This document shows positions 1 to 6,618 of a DNA stretch of 10,668 nucleotides, piece by piece. Where the stretch lies: NCBI GenBank assembly GCA_934408725.1, contig CAKRVB010000050.1, forward strand, positions 1-10,668, written 5' to 3'. The stretch is from an uncultured Marvinbryantia sp. Lineage in GTDB: Bacteria; Bacillota; Clostridia; Lachnospirales; Lachnospiraceae. The stretch's first letter is position 1. Each line of letters starts with the position of its first letter. Position numbers and translations under genes: made by a program. The notes under the pieces were generated by a model, which was not told where the DNA came from, did no database searches, and saw only the letters and a program-made list of their open reading frames with translations.

Positions 1-895
1 TTCTTTTCCGGGGTCGCATCACTCCCGGTCTTCCGGTACCTGACCACGGATTTCTTTTGTTTCTTCTTTTCCGGGGTCGCATCACTCCTGGTCTCCCGGT
101 ACCTGACCACGGATTCCACTTGTTTCTTCTTTTCCGGGGTTGCATCACTCCTGGTCTTCCACTACCTGACCACGGATTCCACTTGTTTCTTCCTTTCCGG
201 GGTCGCATCTCTCTCGGGCTCCCGGTACCTGACCACGGATTCCACTTGTTTCTTCTTTTCCGGGGTCGCATCACTACTGGTCTTCCACTACCTGACCACG
301 GATTCCACTTGTTTCTTCCTTTCCGGGGTCGCATCACTCCTGGTCTTCCACTACCTGACCACGGATTCCACTTGTTTCTTCTTTTCCGGGGTTGCATCTC
401 TCCCGGGCTCCCGGTACCTGACCACGGATTCCACTTGTTTCTTCTTTTCCGGGGTCGCATCACTACTGGTTTCCCGATACCTGACCACGGATTTCTCTTG
501 CTTCTTCTTTTCCGGGGTTGCATCACTCCTGGTCTCCCGGTACCTGACCACGGATTCCACTTGTTTCTTCTTTTCCGGGGTCGCATCACTCCCGGTCTTC
601 CGGTACCTGACCACGGATTTCTTTTGTTTCTTCTTTTCCGGGGTCGCATCACTCCTGGTCTCCCGGTACCTGACCACGGATTCCACTTGTTTCTTCTTTT
701 CCGGGGTTGCATCACTCCTGGTCTTCCACTACCTGACCACGGATTCCACTTGTTTCTTCTTTTCCGGGGTTGCATCACTCCCGGTCTTCCGGTACCTGAC
801 CACGGATTCCACTTGTTTCTTCCTTTCCGGGGTCGCATCACTCCCGGTTTCACCGTACCTGACCACGGATTCCACTTGTTTCTTCTTTTCCGGGG
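1..895. repeat. 63-bp minisatellite, 14 full units
   Basis: Tandem array of fourteen consecutive 63-bp units. Each begins with CCGGGG, at 8, 71, 134 and so on every 63 bases to 827. A fifteenth CCGGGG at 890 is cut off by unique sequence at 896. No unit has an insertion or deletion, so the array keeps a multiple-of-three phase throughout. The core CCTGACCACGGATT is invariant, while the stretch before it varies between units. Units 1 and 2 are identical to units 10 and 11, and unit 3 differs from unit 12 at one base, so a nine-unit (567-bp) higher-order copy exists. The array continues beyond the left edge. It lacks the short repeat plus unique spacer pattern of CRISPR. Function is unknown; it may be a repeat-protein gene, a decayed one, or a noncoding minisatellite. 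Confidence 0.95.
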
Positions 896-899
896 CCAT
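1..899 (-). pseudogene. Possible repeat-protein reading frame with recurrent TAG stops
   Basis: On the minus strand an ATG at 899-897 opens directly into the array in the frame that reads MAPEKKKQVESVVRY and so on. The repeat consensus is ATPEKKKQ followed by VESVVRYRE and then TRSD or TGSD, a 21-residue Lys/Glu/Arg-rich unit that looks like soluble protein. The frame stops after 56 codons at a TAG (731-729). TAG recurs at 353-351, 290-288 and 164-162, where TAC CGG has become TAG TGG. Between these stops the frame stays open with no frameshift. Only a weak GGATGAG precedes the ATG. A decayed or phase-variable repeat-protein gene is one reading; chance openness of a 63-bp repeat is another. 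The exactly antisense plus-strand frame (same codon boundaries) is also open, from the left edge to 926. I do not recognise the family. Confidence 0.3.
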
Positions 900-927
900 T
901 GCACTCATCCATTAGACAGTTTATAAT
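899..927 (+). promoter_or_regulatory. Candidate sigma-A promoter for the COG3044 ATPase gene
   Basis: TTGCAC at 899-904, a 17-base spacer, then a perfect TATAAT at 922-927. This places a start point about 30 bases before the ATG at 966. The -35 matches consensus only in its TTG, so the call rests on the -10, the spacing and the location. It begins four bases after the minisatellite ends. Confidence 0.5.
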
Positions 928-952
928 AAAGATATTATTAAGAATTCACCAA
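923..952 (-). promoter_or_regulatory. Candidate divergent promoter reading into the minisatellite
   Basis: On the minus strand TTGGTG (952-947), an 18-base spacer and TATTAT (928-923) form a plausible promoter firing leftward into the 63-bp array. Its -10 lies almost exactly on the -10 of the rightward promoter because TTATAATAA reads as a -10 on both strands. Its start would fall about 20 bases before the array ATG at 899. Weak -35; sequence-based inference only. Confidence 0.3.
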
Positions 953-965
953 AGGAGTCTATTTT

Positions 966-2705
966 ATGCAATCATCCACTGATTTACAGCAATTATTACG
1001 TTCTATTGATCATAAAAGTTATCCAGCCTATAAGTCTCTGAAAGGGATATATCGTTTCCCGGCTTATACACTTTCTATCGACCATGTGCAGGGTGATCCA
1101 TTTGCATCCCCTTCACACATCACTGTTCAGGTTCCGCTGAAACGTGCAGGCTTTCCTGAGCGCTGTCTGGTCAGCCATCTGACCCGCACAGCTCTGGCTG
1201 ATTATCTGACCCGTCAGTTCGCCGGACAGGTAAACCGCTTTTCTTTTCGTGCAAAAGGTTCCGGCAAGAGCGGGCTGATCTCTGTCAGCCAGTGTGGTCC
1301 GGAGATCTTGCAGCGAACAGCCTGCCAGATAGATGCCGATGCACAGAACGGATCTCTTACCGCCCGCTTCTTCGTTGGCTTTCCTGCCAACGGCCGCAGT
1401 ATTAATGCAAAAGAACTGGAAAAGATCTTCTTTGATTTTCTGCCTGTCTGTGTGGAGAAATCTTTTTATTATCGAAATCTAAATGCTTCTGAAGTGGCTC
1501 AGACGATCGACCTGTGTGAAGATCAGGATGCGATTCGTAAAGAAATGAAAAAAAGAAATCTGGTAGCCTTTGTTGCTGATGGGGCAATCCTGCCAAGAGA
1601 AAGCGGCGTATCCTCTCGCCCAATGAAAGGAGCAAAGACGTTTTCCTCCCCGGAGTCACTGCGTATCTCCATGCAGCTGCCCCACAAAGGTACCATCACT
1701 GGCATGGGCATTCCTGAGGGGATTACTCTGATTGTCGGCGGTGGATATCACGGAAAATCTACTTTACTGAATGCACTGGATCTCGGTGTTTACAACCATA
1801 TTGCCGGAGATGGACGGGAATATGTACTGACAGATGATACCGCTCTGAAGCTTCGTTCCGAAGACGGCCGCTTTATCAAGGATGTGGATATTTCTATGTT
1901 CATCAATGACTTGCCAAATGGCAAAGACACCCATAGTTTTTCTACAGAAGATGCCAGTGGCAGTACCTCCCAGGCGGCAGGTATCGTAGAAGGAATCGAA
2001 TCTGGAAGTCATGTATTTCTTCTGGATGAAGACACCTCCGCTACCAACTTCATGGTGCGGGATGCCTTTATGCAGCGCCTGATCGCTCCAGATAAAGAGC
2101 CGATTACCCCGTTCCTGGAGCGTGCCCGGGATCTCTATACACAAGCTGGTATCTCCACGATTCTGGTTGCCGGAAGTTCCGGAGCATTTTTCCACATTGC
2201 AGATACCGTGATCCAGATGGACAGCTATGTGCCAGTAGACATCACCTCCCAGGCAAAGGCGCTTTGTCAGGACTTTCCAATTCCAGAAACTTCTGTGCGT
2301 CCTTTTCAGATGCCTGCCAGCCGTCGGGTTATGACCACAGATCCAAAGGCTGTCGGCAAGAAACGGGACTACCGCACGGGTGCTGTTCGTGGGGAAGAAA
2401 GTCTGAAAGTAAAATTACAGGGCAAAGATGGATTTTCACTTGGAAAACAGAACGTGGATCTTCGCTATATTGAGCAGTTGATTGACAGTGAGCAGACCGC
2501 CGCTTTAGGGCTGCTCCTGAAATATGCCGCAGAGAAACTTGTGGATTCCAAAAAGACACTGCCGGAGATCATCCAATATCTCCAGGCTCAGATCAACAAA
2601 AAAGGCCTGGAAGCTTTCACAGACGGAAAGTATCTTCCAGGCGGCTATGCCATTCCAAGGGTGCAGGAAATCTATTCCTGCTTCAACCGATATCGCAGAG
2701 CGTGA
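966..2705 (+). CDS. Predicted ATPase of the ABC class (COG3044/PF09818)
   Basis: A 579-residue cytoplasmic protein recognisable as the ABC_ATPase family, which stands apart from transporter ATPases and has no membrane partner. Visible motifs are a Walker A loop GGGYHGKST (about residues 258-266), a signature-like SGSTSQA (331-337), and a Walker B with catalytic acids in VFLLDEDT (350-357, Asp354-Glu355). These are followed by VAGSSGAFF (401-409), a glycine/serine turn typical of the family. The first 240 residues form the family's own N-terminal region and there are no membrane segments. Length is normal for the family. The ATG is well supported by AAAGGAG at 951-957, eight bases upstream. 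The biological role is not established; a trypanosome relative, MRB1590, binds RNA, so nucleic-acid handling is possible but inferred. It is the only plus-strand gene here, lies between the minisatellite and a convergent cls, and its TGA abuts the cls stop with no gap. Confidence 0.9.
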   Translation: MQSSTDLQQLLRSIDHKSYPAYKSLKGIYRFPAYTLSIDHVQGDPFASPSHITVQVPLKRAGFPERCLVSHLTRTALADYLTRQFAGQVNRFSFRAKGSGKSGLISVSQCGPEILQRTACQIDADAQNGSLTARFFVGFPANGRSINAKELEKIFFDFLPVCVEKSFYYRNLNASEVAQTIDLCEDQDAIRKEMKKRNLVAFVADGAILPRESGVSSRPMKGAKTFSSPESLRISMQLPHKGTITGMGIPEGITLIVGGGYHGKSTLLNALDLGVYNHIAGDGREYVLTDDTALKLRSEDGRFIKDVDISMFINDLPNGKDTHSFSTEDASGSTSQAAGIVEGIESGSHVFLLDEDTSATNFMVRDAFMQRLIAPDKEPITPFLERARDLYTQAGISTILVAGSSGAFFHIADTVIQMDSYVPVDITSQAKALCQDFPIPETSVRPFQMPASRRVMTTDPKAVGKKRDYRTGAVRGEESLKVKLQGKDGFSLGKQNVDLRYIEQLIDSEQTAALGLLLKYAAEKLVDSKKTLPEIIQYLQAQINKKGLEAFTDGKYLPGGYAIPRVQEIYSCFNRYRRA

Positions 2706-4265
2706 TTACATCAGTGGGCTGAACATGCGCAGAATGCATTCCCATCCCCGAAGTGCCAGAGAACGCTTCTTGCTGTATTTCTCTGTCACTTCCCGGCAGA
2801 TCGGGAACATCTTTTCAAAGTCATGCCGCACTTCCGCCACGGCTCTGCATCCGGCAAACCAGCATGCATTTTCAAAGTGCAGATACAGGCTGCGGAAATC
2901 CAGATTGATGGTTCCCACTACGGCCACTTCATCATCACAGACCATCTGCTTAGAATGAATGAAACCAGGCGTATATTCATAGATCCGTACCCCTTCTGCT
3001 GCCAGTCCGGCATAATAGCTTCTGGTTACCTTATAGATCAGCGGTTTATCAGGAATCCCCGGCGTAATAATTCTTACATCTACCCCGCTTTTCGCTGCCA
3101 GCGTCAATGTACGCTGCATCTCATCGCTGATGATCAGATACGGTGTAGTGATATACACATATTTTTTTGCCCCCTTGATCATATTCAGGTAGACATTCTC
3201 TCCGGTACGTTCCCCATCCAGCGGGCTGTCCGCATACGGCTGCACAAATCCGGCCTCAGCAGAACGGTAAGCTGGCTTTAGCAAATAAGGAACCGGATCT
3301 TCCTGCTCCCTTTGCGTTGCATTCCACATCTCCAGGAAAATCAGTGTCAGGCTGCGCACGCCATCCCCGGTCAGCTTGATTCCGGAATCCTTCCATTCTC
3401 CATAGGGATGAGTCAGGTTAAAATATTCATTGGCCAGATTATATCCACCGGTAAATCCCACTTTTCCATCAATCACTGTGATCTTACGGTGATCCCGGTT
3501 ATTCATGAATACATTCAGAATCGGAATCAATGGATTGAACACCTTGCACTGGATTCCTTTTCGTCTTAGCTTTTCCATAAATTCTTTGCTGATAAAGCCA
3601 ATACTGCCCATATCATCATAAAAAACCCGTACATCCAGTCCTGCTGCCGCTTTTTCTTCCAGAATCTCCTCAATTCCTTTCCAGGCAACCGAATCTTCGA
3701 TGGCATGATATTCCATAAAAATAAACTTTTTGGCTTTTCGCAGCTCCTCTTTTTGTGCTTCCAGCGCCCTGGTTGTATCTCTATAGAATTCCACATCCGT
3801 ATTCTGGTAAACCGGATAACCGGCACCCCTTCGCAGATATCCGGACTGTCTGGCCAATGTGCAGTCAGCCATTTCCAGTTTATCCACAATTCGCTCATCC
3901 TGTGGCAACAAATGTGCATAAGCCGCATGCACTTTATCGAACCATTTCCGCATACTTCCCAACGCTCCGGTCCGGCCAAACATCAGATACAGGCAGACCC
4001 CCATGATCGGAAACATCAGAATCAGAATAATCCAGGATATCTTGTAGGCAGAATTGATCTGCAGCCCATATACACGAAATACCAGCAGCAATCCCAGGAT
4101 ACTCGCCAACGTAGAAATTGCTGCATAATAATTGGTCAGCCGCACTGCAAGCCCAACGATCCATGCTACCTGCAGCAAGATACTGATCACCACCATAATC
4201 AGCCTCTTGACACTGTTTTTTGTATTTTCTTCTGCTTCCTTTGTCTGTCCCTTTCTGTCCTTCAT
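2706..4265 (-). CDS. cls: Cardiolipin synthase (phospholipase D superfamily)
   Basis: A 519-residue membrane enzyme that should join two phosphatidylglycerol molecules into cardiolipin plus glycerol at the inner face of the membrane. Two intact HKD catalytic motifs are visible: HRKITVID (His259 to Asp266), followed by GFTGGYN, and HSKQMVCD (His437 to Asp444), followed by GTINLD. The N-terminus has about three hydrophobic segments (roughly 21-42, 48-66 and 76-97), one more than the usual two-segment PLDc_N region, after a charged leader of about 20 residues. I chose the ATG at 4265 because GAGGAG lies four bases upstream; a TTG at 4298 would overlap the previous gene by 32 bases and add only a charged tail. 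The start is one base beyond the cyclase stop (TAACATG), so translation is probably coupled. The stop abuts the stop of the convergent ATPase gene, leaving no room for a terminator. Confidence 0.93.
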   Translation of the reverse strand: MKDRKGQTKEAEENTKNSVKRLIMVVISILLQVAWIVGLAVRLTNYYAAISTLASILGLLLVFRVYGLQINSAYKISWIILILMFPIMGVCLYLMFGRTGALGSMRKWFDKVHAAYAHLLPQDERIVDKLEMADCTLARQSGYLRRGAGYPVYQNTDVEFYRDTTRALEAQKEELRKAKKFIFMEYHAIEDSVAWKGIEEILEEKAAAGLDVRVFYDDMGSIGFISKEFMEKLRRKGIQCKVFNPLIPILNVFMNNRDHRKITVIDGKVGFTGGYNLANEYFNLTHPYGEWKDSGIKLTGDGVRSLTLIFLEMWNATQREQEDPVPYLLKPAYRSAEAGFVQPYADSPLDGERTGENVYLNMIKGAKKYVYITTPYLIISDEMQRTLTLAAKSGVDVRIITPGIPDKPLIYKVTRSYYAGLAAEGVRIYEYTPGFIHSKQMVCDDEVAVVGTINLDFRSLYLHFENACWFAGCRAVAEVRHDFEKMFPICREVTEKYSKKRSLALRGWECILRMFSPLM

Positions 4266-4266
4266 G

Positions 4267-5034
4267 TTACTCCTCTTTACTTCCTTCTCCGCTCTCAATC
4301 GGTGATAAGACAGAAAACATTGCTTCCATCATATCGTTGTAAAAGAGATATCGGCCTCTTCCGCTTCTCTTAGCCGTATAAAGTGCCTTATCTGCCCGTT
4401 TAAAAAGCATCTCATATTCTCTGTCACAGTCTTTCGTCGTGCTGACTCCCATACTGAGGGAAATCGGGAAATGTTCATAGGTTCCGCTGAGATTTTGAAA
4501 AATACGCTCCACCACAGATTCAATTTCCTGGTGATATTCCACCACCACCATGAATTCATCTCCACCGATCCTCACTGCCAGATCTTCTTTACGCAGTACA
4601 CTGCGCAGTTTTTCTGCAATATGAATCAGCACCTTGTCACCAAACTGATGACCATAGGTATCATTCGCCAGTTTAAAATAATCCAGATCAAAAATGAGAA
4701 ACGCAAACTCGCTTTCCCTGTTACAGTACATACGCTGTTTCACTTTTTCCCGTGCTGTAGCATGATTCAGCAGACCGGTCAGCGGATCCAGAGAAGCTTT
4801 TCGCTCCAGCCGCTTCAGCTGTGCGGAATAAACTTCACTCTGCCCGCTTATATCCTGATAGGTATCTGGACGCATGACGCAAAAATCTACACCATGCTTT
4901 TTCAACAACTCTGCTGCTTCTCTTTCGTTCCCAGCCTCCAGAATCTGAAATCCATTCCGAAGGATATCTTTTAGTATTGCTCGTTTTTCTTCGGACTTTT
5001 CTACAATCAATATCCTTGGTTTTTCATCTTTCAT
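4267..5034 (-). CDS. Diguanylate cyclase with degenerate receiver-like N-terminus
   Basis: A 255-residue soluble protein predicted to make cyclic di-GMP from two GTP. The GGDEF domain (about 79-232) is intact: DPLTGL (83-88), FDLDYFKLAND (115-125) with the metal-binding Asp116, and GGDEF at 157-161. An RxxD inhibitory site (Arg148 to Asp151) sits exactly five residues before GGDEF, so product feedback inhibition is expected. Residues 6-55 resemble the first half of a response-regulator receiver (ILIVEKSEEKR in place of ILIVDD), but the acidic pair and phosphoacceptor Asp are missing and the domain is cut short. Phosphorylation control is therefore unlikely, and a short coiled linker (about 66-80) follows. 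The ATG at 5034 is preferred because GGAGG lies eight bases upstream; a TTG at 5085 has no ribosome binding site. It lies one base upstream of cls and 87 bases downstream of the oxidoreductase. Confidence 0.93.
   Translation of the reverse strand: MKDEKPRILIVEKSEEKRAILKDILRNGFQILEAGNEREAAELLKKHGVDFCVMRPDTYQDISGQSEVYSAQLKRLERKASLDPLTGLLNHATAREKVKQRMYCNRESEFAFLIFDLDYFKLANDTYGHQFGDKVLIHIAEKLRSVLRKEDLAVRIGGDEFMVVVEYHQEIESVVERIFQNLSGTYEHFPISLSMGVSTTKDCDREYEMLFKRADKALYTAKRSGRGRYLFYNDMMEAMFSVLSPIESGEGSKEE
4270..4275 (-). promoter_or_regulatory. Ribosome binding site fixing the cls start
   Basis: GAGGAG on the minus strand lies within the last codons of the cyclase gene, four bases before the cls ATG at 4265-4263. 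It supports this ATG over the in-frame TTG at 4298 and implies that ribosomes finishing the cyclase can restart on cls. Confidence 0.7.
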
Positions 5035-5121
5035 TTTGACAGCCTCCGTTTCTGTTATCCAATATCCTTTGCTGTCGTTCCTCAAATGTCTGCAGAGCCA
5101 GAAAACACCGTCCCCAATGGC
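5035..5121. other. 87-bp gap between oxidoreductase and cyclase genes
   Basis: The gap holds the cyclase ribosome binding site. I find neither a convincing hairpin with a T run nor a good -35/-10 pair on the minus strand; TTGAGG near 5085-5080 has no matching -10 at a suitable distance. Read-through from the oxidoreductase into the cyclase and cls is therefore plausible. Confidence 0.45.
5043..5047 (-). promoter_or_regulatory. Ribosome binding site fixing the cyclase start
   Basis: GGAGG on the minus strand, eight bases before the ATG at 5034-5032. No comparable site precedes the in-frame TTG at 5085, so this motif decides the start codon and shortens the protein from 272 to 255 residues. 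Confidence 0.75.
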
Positions 5122-6483
5122 CTATACGATTTTTCTTGCTACGTATACACCGCTGGCTGAAGCATGTGACAGGGAATGTGTCACACCGCTGCCATCACCG
5201 ATTACATACAGGCCTTTGTGTTTGCTCTCCAGATTCTCATCCAGTTCTACTTCCATGTTATAGAATTTGACTTCTACACCGTAGAGCAGTGTATCATCGT
5301 TTGCGGTACCCGGTGCGATCTTATCCAGCGCATAGATCATCTCGATAATGCCATCCAGAATACGTTTCGGCAGTACCAGACTCAGATCGCCAGGTGTGGC
5401 AGACAGAGTCGGTGTCACCAGACCTTCCTCGATTCTCTTGGCATTGCTTCGTCTTCCTCTTACCAGGTCACCGAATCTCTGTACAATAACACCACCTCCC
5501 AGCATATTGGACAGTCTGGCAATACTTTCACCATATCCATTGCTGTCTTTGAACGGTTCCGAGAAGTGTTTGGCAACCAAAAGTGCGAAGTTGGTGTTTT
5601 CGGTTCGTTTCTCCGGATCTTCAAAACTGTGTCCATTTACCGTTACGATTCCGTTCGTATTTTCATTTACTACGATTCCATATGGATTCATACAGAAAGT
5701 ACGTACATTATCTTCGAACTTCTCTGTACGATATACAATCTTGCTTTCGTACAGTTCATCCGTCAGATCTGAGAAGATCACCGCCGGAAGTTCTACACGT
5801 ACACCGATATCCACACGATTGGACTTGGTCGGGATATCCAGCTCCTTACATACGTTCTCCATCCACTTACTTCCGCTTCTTCCTACAGAAATAATACATT
5901 TCTCACAGTCGTAGCTTTCTCCTTCTGTCACCACGCGATATCCACCATCGATCACTTCCACGCTGGTTACCGGTGTATGGAAATGAAAATCGACTTTGTC
6001 CTTCAACTCTGCATACAGATTCTCCAGTACCACATAGTTGATATCCGTTCCCAGATGACGCACAGAAGCATCCAGAAGCTTTAACTTATTCTGCATACAG
6101 ACCTTCTTCAGTCCGGTTCCTGCAGTCGAGTACATCTTTGTTCCTTCTCCGCCGTGAGTAACATTGATCTCATCTACGTACTTCATCAGATCCATAGCTT
6201 CTTTTCTGCCGATATACTCATACAGTGTACCGCCAAAATCATTGGTAATATTGTATTTTCCATCAGAAAATGCTCCTGCTCCGCCAAATCCACTCATGAT
6301 GGCACAGGTCTTACACTTGATACAGCTTTTCACCTTGTCTCCATCAATCGGACAATGACGTTTCTCCAGGGAATATCCTGACTCAAATACCCCAATCTTC
6401 AGATTTGGATTTAATTTTACCAGTTCATAGGAAGAAAAGATTCCTCCCGGACCGGCACCTACAATAATCACATCATATTTCAT
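5122..6483 (-). CDS. FAD-dependent oxidoreductase (COG2509-like)
   Basis: A 453-residue soluble flavoprotein. The N-terminal dinucleotide-binding motif is DVIIVGAGPGG (residues 4-14), with the expected acidic end of the second strand in VFES (32-35). The C-terminus carries the second FAD contact, GLYVIGDGSGVTHSLSHA (424-441), where a GD motif typically binds the flavin ribityl chain. Between them, Cys44, Cys54, Cys57 and Cys60 precede GFGGAGAFSDGK (65-76), the hallmark of the uncharacterised FAD-dependent dehydrogenase family COG2509. The substrate is unknown. The CX9CX2CX2C pattern could hold an iron-sulfur cluster or a redox disulfide; that is inference. The ATG at 6483 has AAGGAG about nine bases upstream. 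No strong promoter is visible between 6484 and 6521. The gene may share a transcript with the downstream cyclase and cls. Confidence 0.88.
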   Translation of the reverse strand: MKYDVIIVGAGPGGIFSSYELVKLNPNLKIGVFESGYSLEKRHCPIDGDKVKSCIKCKTCAIMSGFGGAGAFSDGKYNITNDFGGTLYEYIGRKEAMDLMKYVDEINVTHGGEGTKMYSTAGTGLKKVCMQNKLKLLDASVRHLGTDINYVVLENLYAELKDKVDFHFHTPVTSVEVIDGGYRVVTEGESYDCEKCIISVGRSGSKWMENVCKELDIPTKSNRVDIGVRVELPAVIFSDLTDELYESKIVYRTEKFEDNVRTFCMNPYGIVVNENTNGIVTVNGHSFEDPEKRTENTNFALLVAKHFSEPFKDSNGYGESIARLSNMLGGGVIVQRFGDLVRGRRSNAKRIEEGLVTPTLSATPGDLSLVLPKRILDGIIEMIYALDKIAPGTANDDTLLYGVEVKFYNMEVELDENLESKHKGLYVIGDGSGVTHSLSHASASGVYVARKIV

Positions 6484-6521
6484 ACTTTGTTTCTCCTTTT
6501 CTTACTCTGTATGATTTGAAA

Positions 6522-6578
6522 ATCCGCCGGCCTGATGCAAACAATGAACTGTTCTCTTTTGTCATCATGCCGGCGGAT
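6522..6578 (-). terminator. Long hairpin after the ABC importer operon
   Basis: Perfect 10-bp GC-rich arms, ATCCGCCGGC at 6522-6531 and GCCGGCGGAT at 6569-6578, extend inward through one mismatch by five more pairs (TGATG with CATCA). On the minus strand TTTTC follows the stem. It lies about 40 bases past the last importer gene and before the oxidoreductase ribosome binding site, as expected for a terminator. The plus-strand side is also followed by TTTTCTT, so the structure could work both ways. Confidence 0.65.
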
Positions 6579-6618
6579 CGTTTTCTTACTGTGCACTCAA
6601 CAGTGCCAGATCACTATT

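Noticed and set aside
1..895. CRISPR array
   Set aside because: The whole 63-bp unit repeats with no unique spacers and no cas genes are present.
3..926. Long plus-strand open frame across the 63-bp array (hydrophobic 21-residue repeat)
   Set aside because: No ATG or ribosome binding site is visible, its only early starts are TTG codons inside the repeat, and openness of one unit is copied to all units, so length is weak evidence. A start left of the window cannot be excluded.
4266..4298. Longer cls start at the TTG at 4298
   Set aside because: It would overlap the cyclase by 32 bases, whereas the ATG at 4265 has GAGGAG just upstream.
3705..4373. Plus-strand frame of 222 codons opposite cls and the cyclase
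   Set aside because: It is antisense to two genes with intact catalytic motifs, has no family features and no ribosome binding context.
5035..5085. Longer cyclase start at the TTG at 5085
   Set aside because: No ribosome binding site precedes it; the ATG at 5034 has GGAGG at eight bases.
5176..5914. Overlapping plus-strand frames opposite the oxidoreductase
   Set aside because: They are shadows of a gene with clear FAD motifs over its full length.
6484..6618. Riboswitch or small RNA in the 135-bp gap before the oxidoreductase
   Set aside because: The hairpin with flanking T runs fits a terminator, and I found no conserved riboswitch core or convincing promoter.
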